Origin: JAGXLC01 sp964461045
GTDB lineage: Bacteria; Bacteroidota; Bacteroidia; Bacteroidales; UBA12077
NCBI GenBank assembly: GCA_964461045.1
Contig: CAYWSJ010000001.1
Span: 1 to 64,000, forward strand
Length of the DNA: 64,000 bases
Direction: 5' to 3'
This document shows positions 7,359-17,158 of the stretch, one piece after another. Both the position numbers and the translations under genes were made by a program. The notes under the pieces are model-generated. The model was given only the letters and a program-made list of their open reading frames with translations. It did not search any database and was not told the DNA's origin. Position 1 is the stretch's first letter; every line of letters starts with the position of its first letter.

Positions 7359-9761
7359 ATGGCAGAGAACAGCGGAAATACTATTGATATTAAGTCAATT
7401 ATATTAAGGTTCTGGCACTTTAAATGGCTGTTTCTATTTTCTTTGGTTGTTTTTTTAACAGTTGCTTACTTCCACAACAAATTTGCTCCTACAGTTTATA
7501 AAAATTCTATTCAGATTTCTGTTGATATACAGGAAAATAGAACGGGAGCAGGGAGACATGAGAGGATTCAGGCTGTTAATTTCTTAACTGAATCATCCAA
7601 CCTGGAAAATGAGCTGGGAAAAATGAATTCCTTTCCTTTCATTAAAACTGCACTTATGAAACTCGAATATGAAGTAAGCTATCACATAATGGAAAGTCCT
7701 TTTCAAAATAAATCCCTGCAAAAACTTCCATATCTTGTTTCAAGAGAATTATACAAGGAATCTCCTATTAAGGTGAGTTTTTACAGGTCTCATAATCAAT
7801 TAATAAATACAGAGATTTTTGTAACCATCTTAACAGATACTACTTATAGATTGAAAGCAGTTGCTGAGGAAGCATCAACCTACAACTATATTGATAATGA
7901 GATAAAAGAGCAAGTTAAAAAATACAATGTAAATAAAGTCTATAAATTTGGTGAAGAGGTAGAGTCTGATTATTTTAAGTTTTACTTAAGTCTGAAAGAT
8001 ACAGGAGACGTTTACAAGTATTACAACAACGAAGGGCTTTACTTCATGTTTCATCACATGGATTACCTGACACTGTATTATTTGAATAATATTGAAATTG
8101 AGCCTACTTCCCCCACATCTTCTCTGATAGATATAACTTTAACAGGCAACAATCATCATAAAGTTACAGAATTTCTCAATCAACTTGCACAGGTTTATAT
8201 TGCCAGGGATCTTGAAGAAAAGAACAGAGAAGCACGAAGCACAATTGAATTCATTGAGAGCCAGATATCAGATGTAGCAAGTTCATTAAGTTATACCGGT
8301 TATACTCTTGAGCGTTTCCGTTCCCTGCACAAAATTGTGGACCTCGATTTTCAGGGGCAGATGATGTATGAAAAGTTAAATGACCTTGAGAATGAAAGAG
8401 CCACAATGCTCATGCAAAAAAAATTTTATGAGCAGTTCAGGGATTACATAAAGAGTAATAAAGTCTCCGAACTAATGGCCCCTTCCTCAATGAATATTAG
8501 CGATCCGATTTTAAGCAGTCTCATTGCCCAGTTGATAGAGTTGAATGCTGAACGTACATCATATGATAACAGAAGGAAAAGTGTTTATATGGAAGAACTT
8601 AATAACCGCTTTGACAATTTGAAAAAAACAATTCTTGAAAATATAAATACCAATTTAATAAATTTCGAAATCTCACTTGATGATATTGATTATCGAATAA
8701 CTAAAATCTCAAATGATTTATCCATATTACCCTCGACAGAATTAAAACTACAGTCTATACAAAGAAAATTCAAACTTAATGATGAGATCTATACTTACTT
8801 GCTTACTAAACGTGCAGAAGCCCAGATAGCACAGGCATCTAATTTCCCTTCTTATGAAATTATAGACCCTGCGAGGGACATTGATTTCACGTTGGTCTTT
8901 CCCCGAACCCGGCTTAATTATTTTTTAGCTTTGTTCATCGGTTTTATTATTCCTGGCTCATCTATACTACTGTTAGACTTTTTTAATATACGGATCAAAT
9001 CTGTAAGCGATATTGAAAATATAACCAATATCCCAATTATAGGGAATATTGCGCATAGCAGAAGAAATGTGGATCATGTCGGGTTAAATGAAATTTCTTA
9101 TTCTACGACATCCGAATCAATTCGTATGTTGCGAACCAATATTCAAATGCTTCAGGGTAGCGATGAAATGATAAACCAGGTTATCTTAGTTACCTCTTCA
9201 ACAAGTAGCGAAGGAAAAACTTTTTCTTCAATCAACCTGGCTAAAGGATTTTCATTACTCGATAAAAAGGTGATATTAGTTGGATGTGATCTGAGAAAGC
9301 CCAAATTAGCCCAGATTATTAATTTACCAGAAGAGGCCGGCCTTAGTTCATATCTCTCTAATGACCATGAAATAAATGATATTATTTATTATACTGACAA
9401 TTATAATCTTGATATTATTCCTGAAGGACCTTTGCCTCCTAATCCTACTGAATTAATCGCCTCTCAGAAAACAATCGGTTTGATTGAATACCTTAGAACT
9501 AACTATGATTATGTCATAATAGATACTTCACCTGTAGGAATCGTTCCTGACAGCAAATTAATTATGAAGTATACAGACATTAATTTATTACTAGTCAGAC
9601 AGACTAAAACCAAGAAAAATGAATTGATGAATACTTTGAAAAGTCTAACCAGTGTTCAGGTTTCAAAATTTTTTATTGTTTTTAACGATTTTACACCTAA
9701 AAACGGACAATACAATTATATGTACAAATACTATGCGAATGAGCTGTTTGTCAGGCCATAA
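7359..9761 (+). CDS. Polysaccharide co-polymerase / tyrosine autokinase (Wzc-like)
   Basis: The 800-residue protein is the inner-membrane partner of the Wza-like channel. It controls chain length and export. Order of parts: a transmembrane helix near residues 22-42, a large periplasmic Wzz-type region with coiled coil (roughly 290-480), a second transmembrane helix at about 523-545, and a cytoplasmic BY-kinase domain. The kinase has Walker A (TSSTSSEGKTFSS, about residue 612), Walker A' (VILVGCDLRKPK, about 640) and Walker B (YVIIDTSPVG, about 717). The C-terminal tail carries a tyrosine cluster (YNYMYKYY), the usual autophosphorylation site. All kinase motifs are intact. It follows the export lipoprotein by 11 bp and is separated from the next gene by 475 bp. 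Confidence 0.94.
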   Translation: MAENSGNTIDIKSIILRFWHFKWLFLFSLVVFLTVAYFHNKFAPTVYKNSIQISVDIQENRTGAGRHERIQAVNFLTESSNLENELGKMNSFPFIKTALMKLEYEVSYHIMESPFQNKSLQKLPYLVSRELYKESPIKVSFYRSHNQLINTEIFVTILTDTTYRLKAVAEEASTYNYIDNEIKEQVKKYNVNKVYKFGEEVESDYFKFYLSLKDTGDVYKYYNNEGLYFMFHHMDYLTLYYLNNIEIEPTSPTSSLIDITLTGNNHHKVTEFLNQLAQVYIARDLEEKNREARSTIEFIESQISDVASSLSYTGYTLERFRSLHKIVDLDFQGQMMYEKLNDLENERATMLMQKKFYEQFRDYIKSNKVSELMAPSSMNISDPILSSLIAQLIELNAERTSYDNRRKSVYMEELNNRFDNLKKTILENINTNLINFEISLDDIDYRITKISNDLSILPSTELKLQSIQRKFKLNDEIYTYLLTKRAEAQIAQASNFPSYEIIDPARDIDFTLVFPRTRLNYFLALFIGFIIPGSSILLLDFFNIRIKSVSDIENITNIPIIGNIAHSRRNVDHVGLNEISYSTTSESIRMLRTNIQMLQGSDEMINQVILVTSSTSSEGKTFSSINLAKGFSLLDKKVILVGCDLRKPKLAQIINLPEEAGLSSYLSNDHEINDIIYYTDNYNLDIIPEGPLPPNPTELIASQKTIGLIEYLRTNYDYVIIDTSPVGIVPDSKLIMKYTDINLLLVRQTKTKKNELMNTLKSLTSVQVSKFFIVFNDFTPKNGQYNYMYKYYANELFVRP

Positions 9762-10236
9762 TAGCCGTCTTCCTTATGGTCTAACGTTTATTTATGAAAT
9801 ATAAGCACTTGTTTAAGAAATGACTACTTAAAATAAATGCCTATTTCTTTATATTGATTCCTTTTGTAATTTGTTTCTCCATTTGTTTATGGAATATGTG
9901 TGAGCCTTACTTTATATTTTGATTTATTATTTTCTTACTTTTGTTTGTTTAACTAAAATGTAAAAACCTGGATAAAAGAAAAACTTACTTTTTATTTGCT
10001 GTTAAAGTTTTAATAGTAATAAAGATTTACATTTAGTTCCACATCCCCTGACTGAGAGATATGGAAACGTAGTTTAAAACTGCGTGAGTGACCCGTTTTC
10101 ATTCTTCTTTTTTAAGTTGCTTAAAAACAAGGTTAACAACCTTACTGCAACTGTTTGAGCTAAGGATTAATATTTTACTCCTAATTCTTATAGCTATGTT
10201 TAGTAATAGAATTATTGTGGAGTGGGGAACTTTGAT
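9762..10236 (+). other. Long leader with several hairpins between the wzc-like and pgt genes
   Basis: There is no convincing gene in these 475 bases; the 65-codon frame at 10088-10285 overlaps the next gene and looks random. Three possible RNA structures are visible: a hairpin at 10067-10085 (ACGTAGTT / AACTGCGT), followed by a T-rich stretch (10101-10113); a nested stem at 10115-10152 (AGTTGC pairing with GCAACT); and inside it AAGGTT-AAC-AACCTT (10129-10143). This may be an untranslated leader that controls expression of the downstream glycosyltransferase. No known riboswitch class was recognised. Confidence 0.4.
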
Positions 10237-11655
10237 ATGGATTCAAAATTCATTAAAGACAGAGAGCGAACTATCTATTACATAAGCACTTTTGTCGAAG
10301 TCTTTATATCTGTAATTACATTTTATGTAGCCTTATATATTAGGGATCATTTTTTTCAGAAAAGTTTCCTGTATACAAGGGAATACCAGATTTTAATACT
10401 GGTTCTTATTTTTACATGGTTTTTTCTTCTGAAATCCAAAAATTTTGAAAAGTTCCACAGAAGCAAAAGTTACAGTGCTATATTAATTGATTATACCAAG
10501 GGGATAATTTGGGGAACGGCTCTATTGATAGGAGCAATATTTATTTTTAAACTCGAAACAATCAGCCGGAGTTTTATTCTTCTTTTTGCTGTTCTCAATC
10601 TAATGGTTTTATATGTCTATCGTATGTCATTTTTCATATTGCTCAAGTATTACCGCAGTAAGGGGAAGAATCAAAGAAACATTCTAATCATCGGGGATGA
10701 AACTTCTGAAAATATTATAGAGAGCATAATAAAAAATAAAGACTGGGGATTGAAAATAGTTACGATAATCTCAAATTCAATTAGTATTGTTGAAAAATAC
10801 AGTTCTTTTATTCCGGTAATCCCCGAAAACGGGAATATTAATAAAATTCTGGAACTTGATATTATTGATGAAGTTATTTATTATAAAAATGCAATAGACC
10901 AGAAAGAATTAAATGAAATTTTCTACTCATGCGAAGAGGTAGGGGTTGTTTGCAATGTTTATTCGGGGATGTGGAATATTTCAGGAAGAAAATATCATAT
11001 TAGTTATTTTGGGGAAAATCCTTATTTTACTTTTATGAACAAGCCCTCCGATTATATGGCTCTATTCGTCAAAGATTTAATAGATTATACAATGGCTTTT
11101 ATTCTTACAATGATCTTTCTTCCATTAATGACTGTTGTAGCAGCAGCAATTAAACTGGATACCAAAGGGCCTGTATTTTTTATCCAGGAGCGGGTTGGCT
11201 TGCGTGGAAGAAAGTTTCCTATTTATAAATTCCGTACAATGGTCGCTAATGCAGAAAAAATGAAGCAACAAGTAGCAGGATTTAATGAAATGGACGGTCC
11301 CGCATTCAAAATAAAAAAAGATCCGCGTATAACACGGGTGGGCGCATTTCTGAGGAAAACCGGATTGGATGAACTACCGCAGCTCTTTAATATCCTGAAA
11401 GGCGAAATGTCTTTTATTGGCCCAAGACCACCCTTACACGAGGAAGTGGAAAAGTATGAACGCTGGCAGCTTCGCAGACTTTCCATGAAACCAGGAATAT
11501 CTTGTATCTGGCAAACCATGCCAAATAGAAATGATATTGTTTTTAAATACTGGATGGAACTTGACTTAAAGTATATTGACTCATGGTCCCTTAAACTTGA
11601 TTTTATATTGTTTATCAGAACTTTTAAAACTGTTCTATTGGGTTCAGGAAGATAA
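10237..11655 (+). CDS. Initiating phosphoglycosyltransferase (WbaP/WcaJ type)
   Basis: The enzyme would transfer the first sugar-phosphate from a nucleotide sugar to undecaprenyl phosphate, which starts each polysaccharide repeat unit. From the ATG at 10237 it has 472 residues; a GTG at 10222 would add five. Four N-terminal transmembrane helices and a Rossmann-like middle region (residues about 140-250) precede another membrane segment (about 280-305) and the bacterial sugar transferase domain (PF02397). Signatures are FIQERVGLRGRKFPIYKFRT, then DPRITRVGAFLRKTGLDELPQ with the Asp-Glu pair, GEMSFIGPRPP and the MKPGISCIWQ segment. The ATG is preferred because GGGGAA lies about 8 bases before it. 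A terminator at 11695-11740 follows. Confidence 0.93.
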   Translation: MDSKFIKDRERTIYYISTFVEVFISVITFYVALYIRDHFFQKSFLYTREYQILILVLIFTWFFLLKSKNFEKFHRSKSYSAILIDYTKGIIWGTALLIGAIFIFKLETISRSFILLFAVLNLMVLYVYRMSFFILLKYYRSKGKNQRNILIIGDETSENIIESIIKNKDWGLKIVTIISNSISIVEKYSSFIPVIPENGNINKILELDIIDEVIYYKNAIDQKELNEIFYSCEEVGVVCNVYSGMWNISGRKYHISYFGENPYFTFMNKPSDYMALFVKDLIDYTMAFILTMIFLPLMTVVAAAIKLDTKGPVFFIQERVGLRGRKFPIYKFRTMVANAEKMKQQVAGFNEMDGPAFKIKKDPRITRVGAFLRKTGLDELPQLFNILKGEMSFIGPRPPLHEEVEKYERWQLRRLSMKPGISCIWQTMPNRNDIVFKYWMELDLKYIDSWSLKLDFILFIRTFKTVLLGSGR

Positions 11656-11694
11656 ATTTGATTTTAATGTATTTTTTAATCTAACTAAATAGCT

Positions 11695-11740
11695 GATTTT
11701 CGGATGATTTTGATTGCAAAATGACTCGAAAATCTTTTTT
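11695..11740 (+). terminator. Rho-independent terminator after the phosphoglycosyltransferase
   Basis: GATTTTCG (11695-11702) pairs with CGAAAATC (11727-11734) and is followed by six T. An inner stem ATTTTG (11707-11712) / CAAAAT (11717-11722) extends the hairpin across a small internal loop. Confidence 0.7.
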
Positions 11741-11851
11741 ATGAAGTATAAATTTTGGGTGTTACTAAATTGAGAAATTATGACTGACGGGTTAATTTAT
11801 GAATTATTCGGGCTGGGTTGTTAATCGATTTAACTTAAATACTATTCCATA

Positions 11852-14800
11852 ATGAGAAAAAAGACAGGTTTATTTTATTTGTTCCTGTTTGCATTGACAG
11901 GGATAATTCATGGCCAGGAAGCATTGATTATTGATCATACTTCCACCGGGCATTCAGATATCCCGGTTTCCTGGCTGGACAGTGCCAAACAAAAGCTTCA
12001 CATCGGATATGGGCATACCTCACACGGCAGCCAGCTTGCTACCGGCATGAATGCCCTGGAGTCGTGTTATACCGATGGCCGTTTCGACTGGAGCCACAGC
12101 GATGAGGCCGGAAGCCTTCACCTTTTCGAGGGCGATATGTGGAGCCAGGATGGCTGGTTGGGACAAGACTGCGGCACACCGGGCTGGGACGATGAGACCA
12201 GGGAATACCTTGATGCACATCCCGATTGCAATGTGATCATATGGTCGTGGTGCGGAATAGTAAATTCAGTTCTCGACCGTGATGTAATGGGTGATTACCT
12301 TCAGCCAATGAATCAACTGGAGCTTGAATACCCGGGAGTGAAATTTGTCTACATGACGGGTCCGCTGGATGGGCTGGGACCAAACGGCGCTGTGAAAGCT
12401 GCCAACGATTCAATACGCGATTATTGCACTTCAAACAACAAGATCTTGTATGATTTTGCCGACATAGAAAAATACGACCCAGACCAGCTTGTAAATTACC
12501 AGGAATATGGTGCCGATGATGAATGCAACTACGACCCCGACGGAGAACAACCTTACAACCGAACCGAAAACTGGGCTGCCAACTGGGTAAGTCAAAATCC
12601 CGGCGATACGCTGACACTTTTGACAAGTGAGGCAAATTCTAATGACTGTAGCTTTGGACACACGCATTGCCTGAACTGTGTTTTGAAAGGCATTGCCGCC
12701 TGGCACCTCTGGGCCAGGCTGGCCGGATGGCAGGAAAACTCTTCAACTACCTGTATCACTTCATATACAGCTCAACTTGGTTCATGGCACAACTCTTCTA
12801 ACTGGAATAATGGAGTACCCGATGCATCCTGCCATGCAATACTACCTGGTGCTAATACTTCGCGGATAAATGCTTCGGCTATCTGCAGTACACTGACTGT
12901 ATATCCAAAAGGAAATTTAGTGATCAATGAAAATGAAATTTTAAATACAGAGGAGCTGACACAAAAATCAACCTTAGACTCCATAGAAACAGGGGAGATT
13001 TTTAATCATGGATTCATTAATATAAATTCTGAAGCTTACATCGAACGTTTTGTTCATAGAGACGAATGGCAGAGTATCTCACCACCGGTTTCTGATGGTA
13101 CCTCGCAGGTGTTTGACGCCTCGGGAGAGGAGCTCTACCGTTGGGACCTCTCTACAGGTGCTTTCCAGCGAATAACAAATAATTCGCTAACATTGAACAG
13201 CATGGAAGGCTATCTTTACAGGAACCAAACGAAAGATACAGTTGTTACCTTTAGCGGTTCAATAAATCAGGGGAGCCAGGAGAGGGCGGTTGCGGTAGCG
13301 TCCCAGGACAGTCTTTTTGAAGGGTGGAACTATACTGGCAATCCCTACGGAGCAAAAATAGATTGGAATGCTTCTGGCTGGAACAAATCGAATGTCGTGG
13401 AAAGTATTTATTTTTATGATCCCATAAGAGGTCAGCCTTGTTCTTATGTTAATGGCATCAGCAATCCTAAAAATTGTTCTGATGGAAAAATCTATGCAAT
13501 GAGTGGATTTTGGGTCTATTCGCAAAGTGCAGGGAATTTTTCGGTCAACGATAATGCCATGGCAGACCCTGGAAAAACCAGTCCGGGTAAAGATCTGCAA
13601 AACATGAAAAGTCTGCGGATTGGTCTGGCAGCAGTTGGAATCAGTTATGAAACGGTCATTTACTTTGATCCTTCAGCCAGTAAATCATTTGACCCTGACC
13701 TGGATGCACTTCATCTTCCTGTACCTCTGGTAGATGAAACTTTATCCCCGGGACTTTTCTCCCTGGACAGCACCTTTCGAAAGCTCTCCATAAATGCCAT
13801 GCCTGTAGGAACCAAAATACGGCCTTACCTGGGTTTTACAGTACCTGTTGGAGGAAATTTTACCATTGAAATTATTGAGCAAAACAACTTTTCTGATACA
13901 CTTTACCTTATAGACAAATTTGAACAAACATATTGGGAAATTAGCTCCAATAATTATACATTTACTGCAACAGGAGGAATTACCGGCAATCGGTTTATTC
14001 TTACCACTGAGAAACCTAAGCCACTTTCAGATCCCATTGTAATTGATCATATTTCCACCGGGCATTCAGATATTCCGGTTTCCTGGCTGGACAGTGCCAA
14101 ACAAAAGCTTCACATCGGATATGGGCATACCTCACACGGCAGCCAGCTTGCTACCGGCATGAATGCCCTGGAGTCGTGTTATACCGATGGCCGTTTCGAC
14201 TGGAGCCACAGCGATGAGGCCGGAAGCCTTCACCTTTTCGAGGGCGATATGTGGAGCCAGGATGGCTGGTTGGGACAAGACTGCGGCACACCGGGCTGGG
14301 ACGATGAGACCAGGGAATACCTTGATGCACATCCCGATTGCAATGTGATCATATGGTCGTGGTGCGGAATAGTAAATTCAGTTCTCGACCGTGATGTAAT
14401 GGGTGATTACCTTCAGCCAATGAATCAACTGGAGCTTGAATACCCGGGAGTGAAATTTGTCTACATGACGGGTCCGCTGGATGGGCTGGGACCAAACGGC
14501 GCTGTGAAAGCTGCCAACGATTCAATACGCGATTATTGCACTTCAAACAACAAGATCTTGTATGATTTTGCCGACATAGAAAAATACGACCCAGACCAGC
14601 TTGTAAATTACCAGGAATATGGTGCCGATGATGAATGCAACTACGACCCCGACGGAGAACAACCTTACAACCGAACCGAAAACTGGGCTGCCAACTGGGT
14701 AAGTCAAAATCCCGGCGATACGCTGACACTTTTGACAAGTGAGGCAAATTCTAATGACTGTAGCTTTGGACACACGCATTGCCTGAACTGTGTTTTGAAA

Positions 14801-16393
14801 GGCATTGCCGCCTGGCACCTCTGGGCCAGGCTGGCCGGATGGCAGGATACCATATCTGGCGGAGATACAACAATAACTCCGTTTACAACAACTTTTACCG
14901 CTGAAAACGGGTTATGGCATAATCCTGACAACTGGGACAATGGACTGCCTGATTCAATGGCATTGGTAATTATTCCTGGCAACAAGCACGTAACTGTTTC
15001 ACAGAATGCCAGGTGCAGTACAATTACCATTTATCCCGAAGGAACTGTGACAATTAATGAGGGTGTAGAACTCAAAACAGATAAATTGACCATAAAATCT
15101 CAAAACGATGAAGCCATTACTGGTAAACTTATAAACCATGGATCAGTAGAAGTTGACGGGCAAACTTTTATAGAACGGTTTATTGAAAAAAAACAATGGA
15201 CAAGTATTACTCCTCCGGTGAATAATTCAACTTCGGGTGATTTTAATGCCTCCGGGGAAGAGTTGCATTTCTGGAATGTTTCAGAGGGAAATTTCAGTCA
15301 AATAATAAATAACAGTACTCCGCTTAATGCTATGCAGGGATATCTTTTCAGGAATCAATCAGCCGATACAGTGATAACATTTAACGGATCGATAAACCAG
15401 GGTGCACAAAGCTTTAATTTGTCCATTAATGAAACTGATAGTCTGTATAAAGGCTGGAATCTTGCAGGTAATCCATATTTGAGTAAAGTGGACTGGGATG
15501 CTGATGGCTGGGATAAGACAAATAGTGCGGGAAGTATTTATCAATATACAACATTATCGGTTCAGCCTTGTGCTTATGTCAACGGATTGAGTGTTCCTGA
15601 CGGATGTTCAGATGGTCTTATTAGTCCAATGAGAGCTTTTTGGGTTTTTGCTGAAAACGAAGGTCCGATTAGCCTTAATGATAATACCCTGGCTGAATTT
15701 GAAGTAAAAACAGACTCTCGAAGCCTGCAAAGTACCAAAAGTATTCGACTCCAATTAAGCGGCGGCGGCTCCGATAATGAGACACTCATAGTCTTTGATA
15801 ATGAATCTACAACCAGTTTTGATGCTGATCAGGATGCTTTTCATTTTCCTGTTCCTGTTGCAGGAAATGCTGTATCACCAGGTTTATATACTTTAGATGA
15901 AGATGGAAATAAACTAACGATAAATTCCTTACCTGAGTTGGACTACTTCCGGATCCCGCTTGGTTATTCTTTGCTCCAGGCGGGTGAGTATGTGTTTAAA
16001 GGGTTAGAAATTAACAATATTAAAGATACTATTTTCCTGGTGGATTCGGTGATGAACACTGAAATTAATATTTTACAGAATGATTACACTTTTACGGCAA
16101 CGCAAAGTGTAAATAATCAAAGATTTAGTCTGATAAACAAGATAGGAACCGGCCTTAAACCGTTGGTGTCAGAACTGTTTGAGGTTTACGGTTACAATGA
16201 AGCTATTTATATTATTGCAGAAAAACCTTTGTTTGCCAAAATTAAGGTAATAGATTTAACAGGAGCAATAATTTATGAGAGTACTATTGATCATCAACCA
16301 AGGACTGTTATCTACTTAAATAAAAGAGGCTATTTTGTTGTATTAATTAAGACTTTAAAGAATACTTACACTTATAAAGTAATGGTGTTTTAA
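11852..16393 (+). CDS. Large secreted protein with a duplicated SGNH-like module and T9SS C terminus
   Basis: A 1513-residue protein with signal peptide (residues 1-22, ending IIHGQ). It is built from two tandem units of about 704 residues. Each unit starts with a domain of about 270 residues (about 27-295 and 731-999) marked by HIGYGHTSHGSQLATG, IIWSWCGIVNS, YMTGPLDG, LYDFADIEKYDPD and CSFGHTHCLNC. The order of Ser, Asn/Asp and His motifs recalls SGNH-type hydrolases, but I cannot confirm the fold. Each then carries a beta-rich region beginning with a WHNxxNWxNGxPD motif. The two first halves are identical at DNA level, whereas the second halves are clearly diverged. The last 75 residues (LFEVYGYNEAIYII to YTYKVMVF) resemble a T9SS sorting domain. 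So the protein is probably exported to the cell surface or medium. Substrate unknown. Its stop codon abuts that of the leftward gene at 16394. Confidence 0.75.
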   Translation: MRKKTGLFYLFLFALTGIIHGQEALIIDHTSTGHSDIPVSWLDSAKQKLHIGYGHTSHGSQLATGMNALESCYTDGRFDWSHSDEAGSLHLFEGDMWSQDGWLGQDCGTPGWDDETREYLDAHPDCNVIIWSWCGIVNSVLDRDVMGDYLQPMNQLELEYPGVKFVYMTGPLDGLGPNGAVKAANDSIRDYCTSNNKILYDFADIEKYDPDQLVNYQEYGADDECNYDPDGEQPYNRTENWAANWVSQNPGDTLTLLTSEANSNDCSFGHTHCLNCVLKGIAAWHLWARLAGWQENSSTTCITSYTAQLGSWHNSSNWNNGVPDASCHAILPGANTSRINASAICSTLTVYPKGNLVINENEILNTEELTQKSTLDSIETGEIFNHGFININSEAYIERFVHRDEWQSISPPVSDGTSQVFDASGEELYRWDLSTGAFQRITNNSLTLNSMEGYLYRNQTKDTVVTFSGSINQGSQERAVAVASQDSLFEGWNYTGNPYGAKIDWNASGWNKSNVVESIYFYDPIRGQPCSYVNGISNPKNCSDGKIYAMSGFWVYSQSAGNFSVNDNAMADPGKTSPGKDLQNMKSLRIGLAAVGISYETVIYFDPSASKSFDPDLDALHLPVPLVDETLSPGLFSLDSTFRKLSINAMPVGTKIRPYLGFTVPVGGNFTIEIIEQNNFSDTLYLIDKFEQTYWEISSNNYTFTATGGITGNRFILTTEKPKPLSDPIVIDHISTGHSDIPVSWLDSAKQKLHIGYGHTSHGSQLATGMNALESCYTDGRFDWSHSDEAGSLHLFEGDMWSQDGWLGQDCGTPGWDDETREYLDAHPDCNVIIWSWCGIVNSVLDRDVMGDYLQPMNQLELEYPGVKFVYMTGPLDGLGPNGAVKAANDSIRDYCTSNNKILYDFADIEKYDPDQLVNYQEYGADDECNYDPDGEQPYNRTENWAANWVSQNPGDTLTLLTSEANSNDCSFGHTHCLNCVLKGIAAWHLWARLAGWQDTISGGDTTITPFTTTFTAENGLWHNPDNWDNGLPDSMALVIIPGNKHVTVSQNARCSTITIYPEGTVTINEGVELKTDKLTIKSQNDEAITGKLINHGSVEVDGQTFIERFIEKKQWTSITPPVNNSTSGDFNASGEELHFWNVSEGNFSQIINNSTPLNAMQGYLFRNQSADTVITFNGSINQGAQSFNLSINETDSLYKGWNLAGNPYLSKVDWDADGWDKTNSAGSIYQYTTLSVQPCAYVNGLSVPDGCSDGLISPMRAFWVFAENEGPISLNDNTLAEFEVKTDSRSLQSTKSIRLQLSGGGSDNETLIVFDNESTTSFDADQDAFHFPVPVAGNAVSPGLYTLDEDGNKLTINSLPELDYFRIPLGYSLLQAGEYVFKGLEINNIKDTIFLVDSVMNTEINILQNDYTFTATQSVNNQRFSLINKIGTGLKPLVSELFEVYGYNEAIYIIAEKPLFAKIKVIDLTGAIIYESTIDHQPRTVIYLNKRGYFVVLIKTLKNTYTYKVMVF
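11930..12735 (+). repeat. First copy of a direct repeat inside the secreted protein gene
   Basis: This matches 14042-14847 at an offset of 2112 bp (704 codons). Mismatches appear only at the left edge (11940 and 11962). From 11963 to 12735 (773 bp) I find no difference from the second copy, including synonymous positions. Confidence 0.9.
14042..14847 (+). repeat. Second copy of the direct repeat inside the secreted protein gene
   Basis: Partner of 11930-12735. Identity stops abruptly after GGCCGGATGGCAGGA (14847). Downstream the two units share only protein-level similarity, for example in the NGxPD, YLxRNQ, GSINQG and NPY motifs. Confidence 0.9.
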
Positions 16394-17146
16394 TTAATTT
16401 GAATTGATTTGTCTTAAACTCGAAACCTTTTCCATTTTTTTACTAACTTCTCCATTCGGCGCAAGCACCACACAACCCCTTTTATATCCAGTTTCAAGCC
16501 CGGAGGCAGCTGAGGGGAAATATGGGGTCAGATTATTATTTTTAAACAATTGGCCAAATACCTGAATGGTCAGGGATTTCTTCCTGGAATAATGATCGTA
16601 CGTATAACCTCCATCGTCAGGAACTTTAAAATCGTCTATCATAATTATGAATTGATCCCAATGGCTAACAATTATTTCAATTTCCTTTTTGAGCGGCAAA
16701 TCCTTATACCAATGAGCGTCCAGGTAAATGAATACTTTTTTGTTTTTCATATTCTTAGACGAGAGTTTTTTTAAGAATTCCCTTGAATCTCCCAAAAAAT
16801 AATGAATGTTGTTTATTTCTATTAGTCTTCTGTGTGCAATATCGTGAAACCACTTGTTGAGTTCACAGGTGTATATCGGTAAGGAGGAGGTTTTGGCCAT
16901 ATAACCCGTGGTGTCTCCTGTATAAGTTCCTGTTTCAAGAATGGCATCAAATTTAAAAGTATTCATTAGTTCCATAAAAATTTTTTTCCTGTATTGTTGC
17001 CCGTTAAAGCCAACATTAGAGGCTGCCTGGAATTTTGGACTGTTAATTATCCACTCCAATGCAGCTTCGAGGTTAAAGATGTGATCCCATAGCTGTTTAT
17101 ACTGTTTGTATGCGTAAACCGGGAAAATTAGTTTTTTTAGTTGCAT
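16394..17146 (-). CDS. SAM-dependent methyltransferase-like protein
   Basis: The 250-residue cytosolic protein has a Rossmann-type SAM-binding motif, ILETGTYTGDTTGYMAKT (about residues 69-86), an acidic end of strand 2 (YTCELN) and downstream YFLGDSREFLKKL, as in class I methyltransferases. A later acidic segment, FIYLDAHWYKDLPLKKEI, resembles the metal-binding Asp region of macrocin-O-methyltransferase-like enzymes. It is the last gene of the leftward acyl-carrier operon (12 bp after the SGNH gene). It could methylate a sugar or the acyl group made by that operon, but the substrate is not readable. Its stop codon directly touches the stop of the rightward gene ending at 16393, so no room remains for a separate terminator. 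Confidence 0.7.
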   Translation of the reverse strand: MQLKKLIFPVYAYKQYKQLWDHIFNLEAALEWIINSPKFQAASNVGFNGQQYRKKIFMELMNTFKFDAILETGTYTGDTTGYMAKTSSLPIYTCELNKWFHDIAHRRLIEINNIHYFLGDSREFLKKLSSKNMKNKKVFIYLDAHWYKDLPLKKEIEIIVSHWDQFIIMIDDFKVPDDGGYTYDHYSRKKSLTIQVFGQLFKNNNLTPYFPSAASGLETGYKRGCVVLAPNGEVSKKMEKVSSLRQINSN

Positions 17147-17158
17147 AATCGTTATATT

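Noticed and set aside
10088..10285. 65-codon open frame before the phosphoglycosyltransferase gene
   Set aside because: It overlaps the true gene start in another frame, has no domain or ribosome binding site and lies in the hairpin-rich leader.
12020..12706. Antisense and alternative-frame ORFs repeated at 14132-14818
   Set aside because: They are shadows of the duplicated coding block; their exact recurrence only confirms the DNA identity.
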